Below, piece by piece: positions 1-10,812 of a stretch of 64,000 bases of DNA. The first letter of the stretch is position 1; the number at the start of each line of letters is the position of its first letter. The DNA is from an uncultured SAR86 cluster bacterium. GTDB taxonomy: Bacteria; Pseudomonadota; Gammaproteobacteria; Magnimaribacterales; D2472. The position numbers and the translations under genes were made by a program. The notes under the pieces are model-generated. The model was not told the origin of the DNA and ran no database searches. It saw only the letters and a program-made list of their open reading frames with translations. The DNA lies in NCBI GenBank assembly GCA_902591665.1, contig CACJBO010000001.1, positions 18,116 to 82,115 on the forward strand, given 5' to 3'.

Positions 1-57
1 GAAGAAAATATCATTGATGGTATAGCAGAGGAAGTTAAAGATGATAAAAATGAATAA
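1..57 (+). CDS. 3' end of an upstream gene (partial, unknown)
   Basis: Frame 1 is open from the window edge to a TAA at 55-57. The last 18 residues are acidic and charged, ending in EVKDDKNE. The stop lies inside the start region of the DUF305 gene, as with many gene pairs in this window, which supports a real preceding gene. The visible tail is too short to identify a family. Confidence 0.4.
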   Translation, partial: EENIIDGIAEEVKDDKNE

Positions 58-2209
58 ATTTGTATTACTGATATTAACTTTCAATTTATCGTTAAATATA
101 TATACCAGTCCTCCAATTATTCAGCCTGGTGCTCCAGGCGAAAATTCTAAAGTGCTTGACCCTGATCTAGCATCAAATATAGCTGGAGCAAGTTATGTTG
201 AAGCTGATGTTAGATTTTTAGAGGGAATGATTACACATCATAGACAAGCAATAGTGATGTCCAAACTTGCAAAAAAAAGAACTAACAACAAAACAATTCT
301 TGACTTAGCTAACAGAATTGACGTTTCTCAAGAAGACGAAATTAATTTCATGGAAAGCTGGTTAAAGTCAAGAAAAGAGATAAAAACAAATATATCTCAT
401 AATCACCATATGCATATGGAAATGTCTGGAATGGCATCTCCAGATCAACTTATAGAACTTGAAAATTCAAAAAGTACCGATTTTGATAGATTGTTTCTTC
501 AGTTAATGATAGCCCATCATGATGGTGCGCTTGAAATGGTTAAAGAACTAAAAAAATACCCAGGATCAGCAAATGAACCACTCTTAAATGAATTTGTTGC
601 TGATTTAGTGAATGATCAAGGTGTTGAAATTGAAAGAATGAATATCATTGCAGTTAATCTTTCAGATGATCCTAGATCAGGCTTAACTGCCGGTCTTTTT
701 ATTGCTGATGAAGCTATTCTAAATTTGGAACTAATTGCTTCCCTTCGAAAACCTGTTGGATTTTATGATCCAGATGATCCTGAGGCAAAAGGTAAAGAAG
801 ACCTCACAAAAGATCTTGATGAAGATAGAGAATTATCAACTCTTGAGAAATCAAGAGCAAGAAAATCACCTATTTTAAGCTTTGCAAATACTGATATGGC
901 TTTCAGGGATGATCTGCTTGTCGCTGGAAATTATCATGGTTTTAATATGTATAAAATTAATGAAGATGGAGTTCCGAGTCTTATTTCATCAATAGTTTGT
1001 CCTGGTGGTCAAGGCGATGTCTCAATTGTAGGAAATCTATTAATTATGTCTGTTGAGCAAATCAGAAGCAGAGTAGACTGTGGATCTAATGGTGTTGGAA
1101 GAGATGCAAGTTCTGATAGGTTCAGAGGGATTAGGATTTTTGATATCTCAGATTTAACAAATCCAAAACAAGTGGGTGCAGTTCAAACTTGCCGAGGATC
1201 TCATACTCATTCAGTTGTTTCAGGACCAACTAATGGTGGAAAAATTGTTGTTTATAATTCAGGAACTTCTAGTGTTAGAGATGAAGAAGAAATGGAGCAA
1301 TGCATTGGAGATATACCTGGAGATAAAAGAACAGCTTTATTTAGAATTGATGTTATAGAAATTCCAGTTTCTGATCCTTCAAAATCTAAAATTGTAAGCA
1401 GTCCGACTGTCTTTGCAGACCCAGAGACTGGTGCTCTTGGTGGCTTATGGGTTGGGGGCGATCATGGAGACGATACTCAAGAAACCAAAAGAACTGATCA
1501 ATGTCATGATATTACTGTATTCCCATCAGCTAACATTGCAGCAGGAGCTTGTTCTGGAAATGGTATCTTGTTTGATATAAGCGATCCATATAATCCCAAA
1601 AGACTTGATGTTGTTACTGATATTGGTTTCGCTTATTGGCATTCAGCAACATTTAATAATGATGGAACGAAAGTTATATTTACTGACGAATGGGGTGGTG
1701 GTGGCCGTCCAAGATGCAGAGCATGGGATCCATTAGATTGGGGAGCAGATGCTATCTATGACATAGTTGATAATAAATTAGAGTTTAGGAGCCATTACAA
1801 AATGCCTGCACCACAAGTTGAAACAGAAAATTGTGTTGCTCATAACGGATCTATAATACCTGTTCCAGGTCGTGATATTTTTGTTCAAGCTTGGTATCAA
1901 GGCGGAATATCAATTATGGATTTTACTGATTCAGCCAATCCTAAAGAAATAGCTTATTTTGATAGAGGGCCTATTAATGATGAAATTTTAGTAACTGGAG
2001 GTTACTGGTCTGCCTATTATTATGATGGATATATTTATGGTACTGAAATAACTAGAGGTTTAGATGTTTTCAAACTGACTCCAAGTGAGCATCTGACTGC
2101 AAAAGAAATTGAACAAGCCGCTGGCGCATATCCGATTAATGGATCTATGGTTTTCAACCCGCAACAACAAATACCAATGGCATGGCCAGAAAGCGGTGCA
2201 AGTCAATAA
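41..2209 (+). CDS. Secreted DUF305 / LVIVD beta-propeller protein
   Basis: The protein has 722 aa and a signal-peptide-like N terminus (hydrophobic stretch around residues 7-22). Residues about 55-215 carry the DUF305 four-helix signature in two halves, GMITHHRQAI and MIAHHDGALEM. These His pairs resemble ferritin-like or metal-binding helices. From about residue 285 to 700 there are LVIVD-type repeats (FDISDLTNPKQVG, FDISDPYNPKRLD, MDFTDSANPKEIA), typical of a cell-surface beta-propeller. It is probably periplasmic or surface exposed; the substrate is unknown. ATG 41 has a good upstream AGGAAG, and ATG 50 is the alternative. It lies 16 bases before the pantothenate kinase-like gene, with no obvious functional link. 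Confidence 0.8.
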   Translation: MIKMNKFVLLILTFNLSLNIYTSPPIIQPGAPGENSKVLDPDLASNIAGASYVEADVRFLEGMITHHRQAIVMSKLAKKRTNNKTILDLANRIDVSQEDEINFMESWLKSRKEIKTNISHNHHMHMEMSGMASPDQLIELENSKSTDFDRLFLQLMIAHHDGALEMVKELKKYPGSANEPLLNEFVADLVNDQGVEIERMNIIAVNLSDDPRSGLTAGLFIADEAILNLELIASLRKPVGFYDPDDPEAKGKEDLTKDLDEDRELSTLEKSRARKSPILSFANTDMAFRDDLLVAGNYHGFNMYKINEDGVPSLISSIVCPGGQGDVSIVGNLLIMSVEQIRSRVDCGSNGVGRDASSDRFRGIRIFDISDLTNPKQVGAVQTCRGSHTHSVVSGPTNGGKIVVYNSGTSSVRDEEEMEQCIGDIPGDKRTALFRIDVIEIPVSDPSKSKIVSSPTVFADPETGALGGLWVGGDHGDDTQETKRTDQCHDITVFPSANIAAGACSGNGILFDISDPYNPKRLDVVTDIGFAYWHSATFNNDGTKVIFTDEWGGGGRPRCRAWDPLDWGADAIYDIVDNKLEFRSHYKMPAPQVETENCVAHNGSIIPVPGRDIFVQAWYQGGISIMDFTDSANPKEIAYFDRGPINDEILVTGGYWSAYYYDGYIYGTEITRGLDVFKLTPSEHLTAKEIEQAAGAYPINGSMVFNPQQQIPMAWPESGASQ

Positions 2210-2225
2210 AAAATAATTAGTTATT

Positions 2226-3041
2226 ATGGAAATTGCTTTTGATTTTGGAATAACCAATACAGATGTTGCAGTTCAAGATAATCAAGAACTAACTTTTTAT
2301 ACATTTTCCTCAAAAAAAGTTGAGATAGCTTTTATTTTAGAAATTCTCTCTGAAATAAATCTAGATACAAAACTTATCGCCAAAATTGCTGTCACAGGAG
2401 GCAAATCTAGCGACCTTCAAGATGCTTTAGATGGCATACCAATAATTAAAATTAATGAAGTTGAGGCTGTGGGTCATGGTGCTAAAGAGTTATATCAAAT
2501 AAAAGATCAAAAGTTCATGGCTGTTAGTACTGGAACAGGCACCGCTTGCGTTACTTATATGGATAATAAATTTCACCATTTAGGTGGCATATCTGTTGGG
2601 GGCGGAACCTTACAAGGTTTATCTAATTTGACTATTGATATTAATAAAGCAGATGAGATTGAGGAATTATCTAGAATAGGTAATAAAAAGAACCTAGACG
2701 CATTAATTGGTGAGGTTGTAAATAATATTGGTTCTCTTAATCCAGACATAACAGCTTCTAATTTTTCTAAAGCAAGAAATATGAATAACTTTAATAATGA
2801 AGATATAGCATCCTCCATATCAAATATGGTTGGAGAGGTAATTGGGACTGTAGCTTATCTAAATGCATTATTAATCGGTGTAAGTAATGTCTATTTTATT
2901 GGAAGAGTTTCTAAGATGAGTAACGTTAGAAATGGGATAGAAAAAAGATTGAATTTAGCTGGAATATCAGGCAATTACATAGAAAAACAAGAATTTGCAA
3001 ATGTGATTGGCGCTATTGCATATTTAAATGCCAATACCTAA
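2226..3041 (+). CDS. Type II pantothenate kinase-like protein (CoaW/Fumble family)
   Basis: This 271-aa ASKHA-fold kinase resembles Staphylococcus CoaW and the eukaryotic PanK/Fumble family. Visible motifs are the N-terminal phosphate loop DFGITNTDVAV, the central STGTGTACVTYMD and GGISVGGGTLQGL segments, DITASNF, and the C-terminal NVIGAIAYLNA. A glutamate in KINEVEA sits where CoaW has its catalytic acid. The expected reaction is ATP-dependent phosphorylation of pantothenate, the first step of CoA synthesis. Type II enzymes are unusual in gammaproteobacteria, which normally use CoaA or CoaX, so the substrate could be a related pantetheine-type compound. The length matches bacterial CoaW (about 267 aa). 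Confidence 0.7.
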   Translation: MEIAFDFGITNTDVAVQDNQELTFYTFSSKKVEIAFILEILSEINLDTKLIAKIAVTGGKSSDLQDALDGIPIIKINEVEAVGHGAKELYQIKDQKFMAVSTGTGTACVTYMDNKFHHLGGISVGGGTLQGLSNLTIDINKADEIEELSRIGNKKNLDALIGEVVNNIGSLNPDITASNFSKARNMNNFNNEDIASSISNMVGEVIGTVAYLNALLIGVSNVYFIGRVSKMSNVRNGIEKRLNLAGISGNYIEKQEFANVIGAIAYLNANT

Positions 3042-3068
3042 AATGTAAATAATTAACGATATATTCCA

Positions 3069-4319
3069 ATGATAGTTACAGACAAATCATCAATCATTAC
3101 CTTTGCAATACCAGTTTTCATGCTGTTGATTCTTATTGAGTATTGTTATGGAGTCTATAAAGGTAAAAGCAATTACAGATTGAATGATACTTTTACGAGC
3201 CTATCGATTGGAATGATTAGCAGATATCCGACTATGCTTAATCTTGGTCTACAAAGTCTTATCTTTGTATATATAAGTAAATATTTTAATGTTGGTTTGT
3301 TGTCAATTAAGAATCCTATAACTTGGATTGTGGCTTTTCTTCTCTATGATCTTTCTTATTACTGGATGCATAGAATGCATCACGAGATAAAAATTTTATG
3401 GGCAACTCATAGCGTCCATCATCATGGCGAGGAATTCAACCTGTCCACTGCACTCAGACAAACAAGCACAGGATGGTTATGGAAATGGGTATTTTATCTA
3501 CCAATGGTATTTCTTGGGGTGCCGGGCGAAGTTTTCGTTACTGTAGCTGGTATTAATTTAGTCTATCAGTTTTGGGTTCATACAGAACATATAGGCCATC
3601 TAGGTTTTTTAGAAAAGATATTTATCACTCCAATGAATCATGGTATCCATCACGCTAAAAATAAAGAGTATATAGATGCTAATTACGGTGGGGTCTTCAT
3701 AATATGGGATCGTATGTTTGGAACTTATATTGCTAGAGATCCTGAAATTACACCTGTGTATGGAACCGTGAGTGCACTAAAAAGTTGGAATCCTATTTGG
3801 GCCAATTTTCAAATTTTTACAACCATGTTTAAAGACTCGATGAAAACCAAAAAGTTTAGTGACAAGATAAAAGTATGGTTTTCAAAAACTTATTGGAGAC
3901 CAGATGACTGCATAGAAGAAAAAGATCCTAAAGATTTTTACATTAAATATGACCCTGTAATATCAACAGATATTAAAGTTTTTAGTTTCTTGCAACTCAT
4001 GTTTACCGGCATTGTTTCTACTTCAGTGTTATTTTTCCTATCTCAGATTACTTACAATGAAATTTTTATATATGCAGTTGCTATAACTATTTTAAGCTCG
4101 ATGACAGGCCTGCTTTTAGAGGGCAAAAGATATATGTATTTTGTAATATTAATGTTTTCAGTTGCAGGTATTTTAGCTATCGAATTATTTGGAGTGTTAA
4201 ATACTAACGTTCTTTCAACAACTCTCTTAAGTAGCCAGTTATACGTAAATATTCTTTTAGTATGTCTAATATATATTTATCAAAGCTACCAAGGCTTTTC
4301 AGCAGCTAGAGCTAGATAA
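3069..4319 (+). CDS. Sterol desaturase / fatty acid hydroxylase family membrane protein
   Basis: This 416-aa polytopic membrane protein has the di-iron histidine clusters of the family: HRMHH near residue 100, HSVHHHGEEFN, HTEHIGH and HGIHHAKNKEY, followed by IIWDRMFGTY. Hydrophobic segments flank the clusters, and four to five further membrane helices lie after residue 300. Members hydroxylate or desaturate lipids, or cleave ether lipids as alkylglycerol monooxygenase does. The C-terminal membrane extension and the WDRMFGTY motif favour the AGMO-like branch. The gene ends exactly where the convergent cysE ends, with no space for a terminator. The lipid substrate cannot be read from the sequence. 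Confidence 0.8.
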   Translation: MIVTDKSSIITFAIPVFMLLILIEYCYGVYKGKSNYRLNDTFTSLSIGMISRYPTMLNLGLQSLIFVYISKYFNVGLLSIKNPITWIVAFLLYDLSYYWMHRMHHEIKILWATHSVHHHGEEFNLSTALRQTSTGWLWKWVFYLPMVFLGVPGEVFVTVAGINLVYQFWVHTEHIGHLGFLEKIFITPMNHGIHHAKNKEYIDANYGGVFIIWDRMFGTYIARDPEITPVYGTVSALKSWNPIWANFQIFTTMFKDSMKTKKFSDKIKVWFSKTYWRPDDCIEEKDPKDFYIKYDPVISTDIKVFSFLQLMFTGIVSTSVLFFLSQITYNEIFIYAVAITILSSMTGLLLEGKRYMYFVILMFSVAGILAIELFGVLNTNVLSTTLLSSQLYVNILLVCLIYIYQSYQGFSAARAR

Positions 4320-5045
4320 TTAAGACCTTATTTTAGCAGGCACTCCTGCGACGGTAGTATTATCCGGTACATCTTTTAGAACAAGACTTCCTGCTGCTAC
4401 GATTGCACCCTCTCCTATTGTAATATCACCCAAAACAGTGCTTGCAGCAAAGATTGATGCTCCTTTCTTTATATTTGGATGTCTTTTTCCTGATTCAAAA
4501 CCCTTGCCACCTAAAGTTACACCTTGGAAAATTGATACTTCAGATTCAATTTTAGATGTTTCACCAATGACAACACCAGTAGCATGATCGATCATTACAG
4601 CTCCGGCAATTTTAGCAGCGGGGTGAATATCAACACCAAATACTTCTGAAGCTCTATTTTGAAAAAATAATGCCATTGTGTGTCTTTCATTGTTCCACAG
4701 ACAATGTGCTGCTCTATAAGTAGCTAAACCTAGAAATCCTTTATAAAAAAGTAATGGTGTAGAAAAGTATTTGCATGCAGGATCATGATCTTTGAAAAAC
4801 TTTATATCTTCTTCAAGGTTTTTTTCAATATCTTCGCAATCTCTATATACCTCTAAGATAAATTTCTTAATATCCATTGCGGACAAAGCATCGCTATGTA
4901 ATTTCGAAGCTAAAATCGATGCTACAGCTCCAATTAAATCTTTTTGAGACAGAACAAGTGAATATAAAAAAGAACCAAGAGATGGCTCAGCTTCAACCCT
5001 CAACTTGATCTCATTTTGAATTTTGGTCCACAAATCTATATCCAT
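4320..5045 (-). CDS. cysE: Serine O-acetyltransferase
   Basis: CysE transfers acetyl from acetyl-CoA to L-serine, giving O-acetylserine for cysteine synthesis in the cytoplasm. The 241-aa protein has the N-terminal helical domain (residues 1-130, including ALFFQNRASEVFGVDIHP) and a left-handed beta-helix of hexapeptide repeats from about 135 (AAKIAGAVMIDHATGVVIG, then QGVTLGGKG). The active-site histidines of the DHATG and KRHPNI motifs are present. It is somewhat shorter than E. coli CysE (273 aa), mostly at the termini. The gene stands alone between convergent and codirectional neighbours. The katG terminator lies downstream of katG, in front of this gene's start. Confidence 0.93.
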   Translation of the reverse strand: MDIDLWTKIQNEIKLRVEAEPSLGSFLYSLVLSQKDLIGAVASILASKLHSDALSAMDIKKFILEVYRDCEDIEKNLEEDIKFFKDHDPACKYFSTPLLFYKGFLGLATYRAAHCLWNNERHTMALFFQNRASEVFGVDIHPAAKIAGAVMIDHATGVVIGETSKIESEVSIFQGVTLGGKGFESGKRHPNIKKGASIFAASTVLGDITIGEGAIVAAGSLVLKDVPDNTTVAGVPAKIRS

Positions 5046-5083
5046 ATGAAAAGGATTATAAGCATATTGAGATAATATAAAAG

Positions 5084-5108
5084 CTCAGGTGCCTTTATGA
5101 CACCTGAG
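5084..5108 (-). terminator. Rho-independent terminator of katG
   Basis: An 8-bp perfect stem (CTCAGGTG at 5084-5091 with CACCTGAG at 5101-5108) encloses a 9-nt loop. Read on the minus strand it follows the katG stop and is trailed by CTTTTATATT. The symmetry and position fit an intrinsic terminator for katG. Confidence 0.75.
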
Positions 5109-5118
5109 TTATTATTTA

Positions 5119-7381
<2,263 letters not shown>

Positions 7382-8284
7382 ATGATCTCTATAAAGCAAT
7401 TAAATTATGCGCTTGCAGTTGCCAAGAGGTTGCACTTTAAAAAAGCAGCAGATGATTGTTTTGTATCACCTTCTACTCTGAGTAATGCAATTACAGAACT
7501 TGAAAATCAAATTGGTTTTCAAATTTTTGAAAGAACAAATAAAAAAGTCATAGTCACCAAACTTGGACTTGAACTTTTAAAAAAGGCTGAAACAGTTCAG
7601 CTTCATATTGAAGATATAAAAAATCTTGGTGAGAAACAAAAAGCTCCATTAAGCTCCCCATTAACCATTGGAATTATTCCAACCATAGGTCCTTATTTAC
7701 TCCCTCTAGTCCTACCAAAATTAAAAAAATATCATCCAAATCTAAACTTAAAAATTTTAGAGGGCAAATCTAGCTCATTAGTGCAAAAAGTGAATGATGG
7801 AGACTTAGATATGGCTATTCTTGCTCTTCCATACAACTTAGGAGGATTATTATCCTTTAAATTTTGGGAAGAAAACTTTTATTATGTAAGCCACAAAAAA
7901 AATGAATACAAAAAAGCATTAAAAGCAAAAGATATAAATTTTTCAGAATTAATGTTGCTCGATGATGGCCATTGTTTAAAAAATCATGTGCTAGCTGCAT
8001 GTAAAATTAATGATAATCAACAATTTTCAATGGAAGCATCTAGTCTTACTACCTTGATCCAATTAGTAGCTAATAATATGGGTTCAACTCTTGTTCCCCA
8101 CATGTCGATTAAACATTTGATTCATACTAATTCGATGATAAAAAAGTCAATCTTAAACGAGCCTGGTCCCCATCGAGAGCTTGCAATAGTAGTAAGACAA
8201 ACTTATGCAGATATTGAAAATGTTATGCTATTGATTGATATTTTTAAAAATGAATTGGGTAAATATTCAGAAAATATTCAATAA
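7382..8284 (+). CDS. oxyR: Peroxide-sensing LysR regulator OxyR
   Basis: This 300-aa LysR-type regulator has a winged HTH at residues 1-60 (LHFKKAADDCFVSPSTLSNA) and a periplasmic-binding-like sensor domain from about 92. The sensor has the OxyR redox pair Cys198 and Cys207 in DDGHCLKNHVLAAC, matching E. coli Cys199/Cys208 in spacing and context. A disulfide between them would activate transcription when peroxide rises. The position divergent from katG makes katG the obvious target, with possible autoregulation. The ATG at 7382 starts the canonical LysR N terminus directly. Cys26 in the HTH is an additional cysteine not needed for sensing. Confidence 0.92.
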   Translation: MISIKQLNYALAVAKRLHFKKAADDCFVSPSTLSNAITELENQIGFQIFERTNKKVIVTKLGLELLKKAETVQLHIEDIKNLGEKQKAPLSSPLTIGIIPTIGPYLLPLVLPKLKKYHPNLNLKILEGKSSSLVQKVNDGDLDMAILALPYNLGGLLSFKFWEENFYYVSHKKNEYKKALKAKDINFSELMLLDDGHCLKNHVLAACKINDNQQFSMEASSLTTLIQLVANNMGSTLVPHMSIKHLIHTNSMIKKSILNEPGPHRELAIVVRQTYADIENVMLLIDIFKNELGKYSENIQ

Positions 8285-8289
8285 AGAAA

Positions 8290-8365
8290 TGGTGGAGCTA
8301 CGCGGGATCGAACCGCGGACCCCCTGCTTGCAAAGCAGGTGCTCTCCCAGCTGAGCTATAGCCCC
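8290..8365 (-). tRNA. tRNA-Ala (anticodon TGC)
   Basis: The minus strand folds as a complete 76-nt cloverleaf. The acceptor stem GGGGCTA pairs with TAGCTCC, the D arm contains AGCTCAGCTGGGAGAGC, the anticodon stem-loop is CCTGCTTTGCAAGCAGG, and the T arm is CGCGGTTCGATCCCGCG. Discriminator A and an encoded CCA end follow. The anticodon TGC reads alanine GCN codons. It lies 5 bases past the oxyR stop on the opposite strand, with no rRNA genes nearby. Confidence 0.97.
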
Positions 8366-8425
8366 ATTTTCAAAAGCTGTATTGTACTTTAAAAATTTTA
8401 ATTTTGTACACTAATTCAAAGAAAA

Positions 8426-8445
8426 GGGGTGAACAATGCCACCCC
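8426..8445 (-). terminator. Rho-independent terminator of the siderophore receptor
   Basis: On the minus strand GGGGTG (8440-8445 side) pairs with CACCCC (8426-8431 side) around an 8-nt loop, followed by TTTTCTTT. It lies 41 bases beyond the receptor stop and before tRNA-Ala. This would separate receptor transcription from the tRNA. Confidence 0.7.
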
Positions 8446-8485
8446 AATTTTTGAAAGCTAAAGCGCTCTCAAGCTATAAATCTCA

Positions 8486-10582
8486 TTAGAATGTTTTTCT
8501 GATTGAGACCCTTGCATTAAACGGCTCACCAACAGATGCCTGATGAGTGCTGTGTGAATGAGGGAAATATAACTCATCTGTAAGATTTTCTACATTCATT
8601 TGAATGCTTAGATCATCTGCAATCTTATAATATGCTCCAAAATCAATCCTTGTATATTCTGGCAATATTAATCCTGGCTTATTATTGCTAATGTTTGATT
8701 CGCCTTGTTGAGTCATACCAAAAGCCCACCCAAACTTATCTGAGACTTCATAGGTAGCAAATAAAGACAGCGTATGTTCCGGAATCTCTCTTGGTTCACT
8801 CCCAGAACTTGTTTTGCCATCCATTGAACTGTACCCAACAACAAGATTCATCTTGTCATTCACTTTTCCTTTTAACTCAAGCTCCAAACCATCTACCTGA
8901 AGTCCAACAATCTCTGCACCCTCACCACTTGCATCTCTTGTTGCTATAGTCTGCTCACTGTCAAAATAAGCTGCAGCAAAACTTAGATTTTCAGAGATAG
9001 CAATTTTTACTCCAAATTCACTACTTTCGTATACGTCTGGATCTAGAGCTGCAGCTGAAGAAGTTAATTTTTTATATTGCTCACCAGATCTTGGTAAAAA
9101 ACTTTCGCTATAACTGTAGTACCAAGACACATTTTCACTTGGCTTAAAGATTACGCCAGCTCTAGGAGAAAATTCTTTATCTTCTCTAGATTGCGAAGTT
9201 CCTGATTTAATATCAGCAACTGTTATATCAAAAGTATCGTGACGGCCGCCAATCATTAATTTTAATCTATTGGAAACATCTATTTGGTCCTGAAAATAAA
9301 TAGATGTAACTTCAATATCAGATCTTGTTTTACTTTTAAGTTTTGCTGTAAAGTCATTGCTTGTTGCAACGCCTGAAGAATTCACTGAAAAGTTCATTGG
9401 TCTAGTTATATTAAAAATTTCATTATCATCGCTTGTTGTAGACCAAAACGTATCATATCTATGATTGTCATTAGATGTATCTATAATTTCCCCACCAAAT
9501 AAAAGCGTATGGGTAGAAGTTCCAATTTGAATTTCATTTACTAAATTACCTGTTATAACAGTATTTTCTCTTTCAGTTGGATCAAGGTAACCATCCATGG
9601 TTACAACAGTCTCACCTGCGTTATAACCAGATGCATAATAATTCTTGTACACCTTTTCAAATTCACTTGAAACAATAGAAAGATTTCCCTTACTAGTATC
9701 AGAAAAATCAGTACTCAATGTTGCCCTGAAGATAGTAGCTTCAAGCGTTGTCAGATTTACGTCTTTATCACCAAAAGTGATCTTTTCAAATCTTTTAATA
9801 GGCTTACCGTTTTCTGTTGGAACACCTCTATCTATAAATCTTTCATGATCTGCATACTCATATGAAAGGTCCAAAGTAGTTCTTTCAGTAACTTTTAATT
9901 TTAATGTAGGATTAATGCCAGTTCTTTGCCCATCATAATGATCTCTATGATTTTCTAGTGCATCACTATGCATCATAAAACGCAAAGCTGAATTATCTCC
10001 GCTTTGAACGTTATAGTCTAAGGTTAAATCATTTGCACCAAAGAAATCTACTCCAAAATCTACAGCTCCAAATTTGTCATTAAGAACTGCTTTTTTAGAA
10101 ACTCTATTAACAACACCACCAGTTCCGCCTCTTCCAAAGAGTAAAGCATTTGGCCCTCTAAGAATTTCAACTTGTTCCACGTTATATAGAGAACGATAGT
10201 ATTGAACATCGTCTCTAATACCATCTTGAAAAAAATCTGCTGTCGACCTTACTCCTCTGAAAACTACTGCATCACGATGACCTTCTCCCTGAGAAGTATT
10301 AACACCTGGAACATATCTAATAATATCTCCAATTGCTCTAAAACCTTGTTTGCGTATGTCATCATCTGTGACAATTGAAACCGTTTGTGGGACATCTAAT
10401 ACTGGAACTGGAGTTTTTAAAGCAGTAACCTGATCAGCATATAAAACATTTCCTTTAACAACAATCTCTTCAACATTTTCTGAATCATCAGCAGTTATTG
10501 CAAAAGATGCAATAAATAAAATACTTATGAATAGTAATGGAGATATATTTTCGATTAACTTTGTATAAATCTTTGGCATCAT
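8486..10582 (-). CDS. TonB-dependent siderophore receptor
   Basis: This 698-aa outer-membrane receptor imports ferric siderophores using TonB energy. There is a signal peptide (residues about 10-31), then a TonB-box-like EEIVVKG and the plug domain (about 55-165) with DVPQTVSIVTDDDIRKQG, ADFFQDGIRDD and VEILRGPNALLFGRGGTGG, which are hallmarks of the siderophore-receptor subfamily containing Fiu and FhuE. The beta-barrel ends in the outer-membrane signature ARVSIRKTF with terminal Phe. A strong Fur box lies about 140 bases upstream. The ligand cannot be deduced; a catecholate or hydroxamate is plausible. A tonB-like gene sits at 33475, but no ExbBD is seen in the window. Confidence 0.92.
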   Translation of the reverse strand: MMPKIYTKLIENISPLLFISILFIASFAITADDSENVEEIVVKGNVLYADQVTALKTPVPVLDVPQTVSIVTDDDIRKQGFRAIGDIIRYVPGVNTSQGEGHRDAVVFRGVRSTADFFQDGIRDDVQYYRSLYNVEQVEILRGPNALLFGRGGTGGVVNRVSKKAVLNDKFGAVDFGVDFFGANDLTLDYNVQSGDNSALRFMMHSDALENHRDHYDGQRTGINPTLKLKVTERTTLDLSYEYADHERFIDRGVPTENGKPIKRFEKITFGDKDVNLTTLEATIFRATLSTDFSDTSKGNLSIVSSEFEKVYKNYYASGYNAGETVVTMDGYLDPTERENTVITGNLVNEIQIGTSTHTLLFGGEIIDTSNDNHRYDTFWSTTSDDNEIFNITRPMNFSVNSSGVATSNDFTAKLKSKTRSDIEVTSIYFQDQIDVSNRLKLMIGGRHDTFDITVADIKSGTSQSREDKEFSPRAGVIFKPSENVSWYYSYSESFLPRSGEQYKKLTSSAAALDPDVYESSEFGVKIAISENLSFAAAYFDSEQTIATRDASGEGAEIVGLQVDGLELELKGKVNDKMNLVVGYSSMDGKTSSGSEPREIPEHTLSLFATYEVSDKFGWAFGMTQQGESNISNNKPGLILPEYTRIDFGAYYKIADDLSIQMNVENLTDELYFPHSHSTHQASVGEPFNARVSIRKTF

Positions 10583-10676
10583 AATTTTCTTCTTAATAAA
10601 CTATTGGTTCTTAAAAGCCGCCGACCTCTCCAGATATTTTTGATAATTAAAACTTTTAATTTTCAAAAAAAGCACA

Positions 10677-10713
10677 CTCTTAAGGGGACTATAAAGCTGA
10701 CGACCTTTAAGAG
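10677..10713 (-). other. Hairpin with T7 tail in the siderophore-receptor leader
   Basis: On the minus strand CTCTTAA (from 10713) pairs with TTAAGAG (ending 10677), extended by two G-C pairs around one mismatch. It is followed after five bases by seven T residues (complement of 10665-10671). It lies between the Fur box and the receptor ATG. It may terminate doxX read-through, or attenuate the receptor transcript. Imperfect pairing and the five-base gap to the T run keep confidence modest. Confidence 0.35.
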
Positions 10714-10721
10714 ATGTAAAT

Positions 10722-10743
10722 GATAATGAGAATGATTCTCATT
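10722..10743 (-). promoter_or_regulatory. Fur box upstream of the siderophore receptor
   Basis: The sequence GATAATGAGAATGATTCTC at 10722-10740 is close to the classical 19-bp Fur consensus. The overlapping palindrome AATGAGAAT...ATTCTCATT at 10725-10743 is near perfect. It lies upstream of the minus-strand receptor gene and downstream of doxX. Repression by Fur-Fe(II) under iron-replete conditions is the expected effect. Confidence 0.85.
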
Positions 10744-10812
10744 TGCAAGTAGAAATTAAAAAAATATACTTTTTTTTAAATAGTTAATAGTTTATGGGTA
10801 TTTGAATGAACT

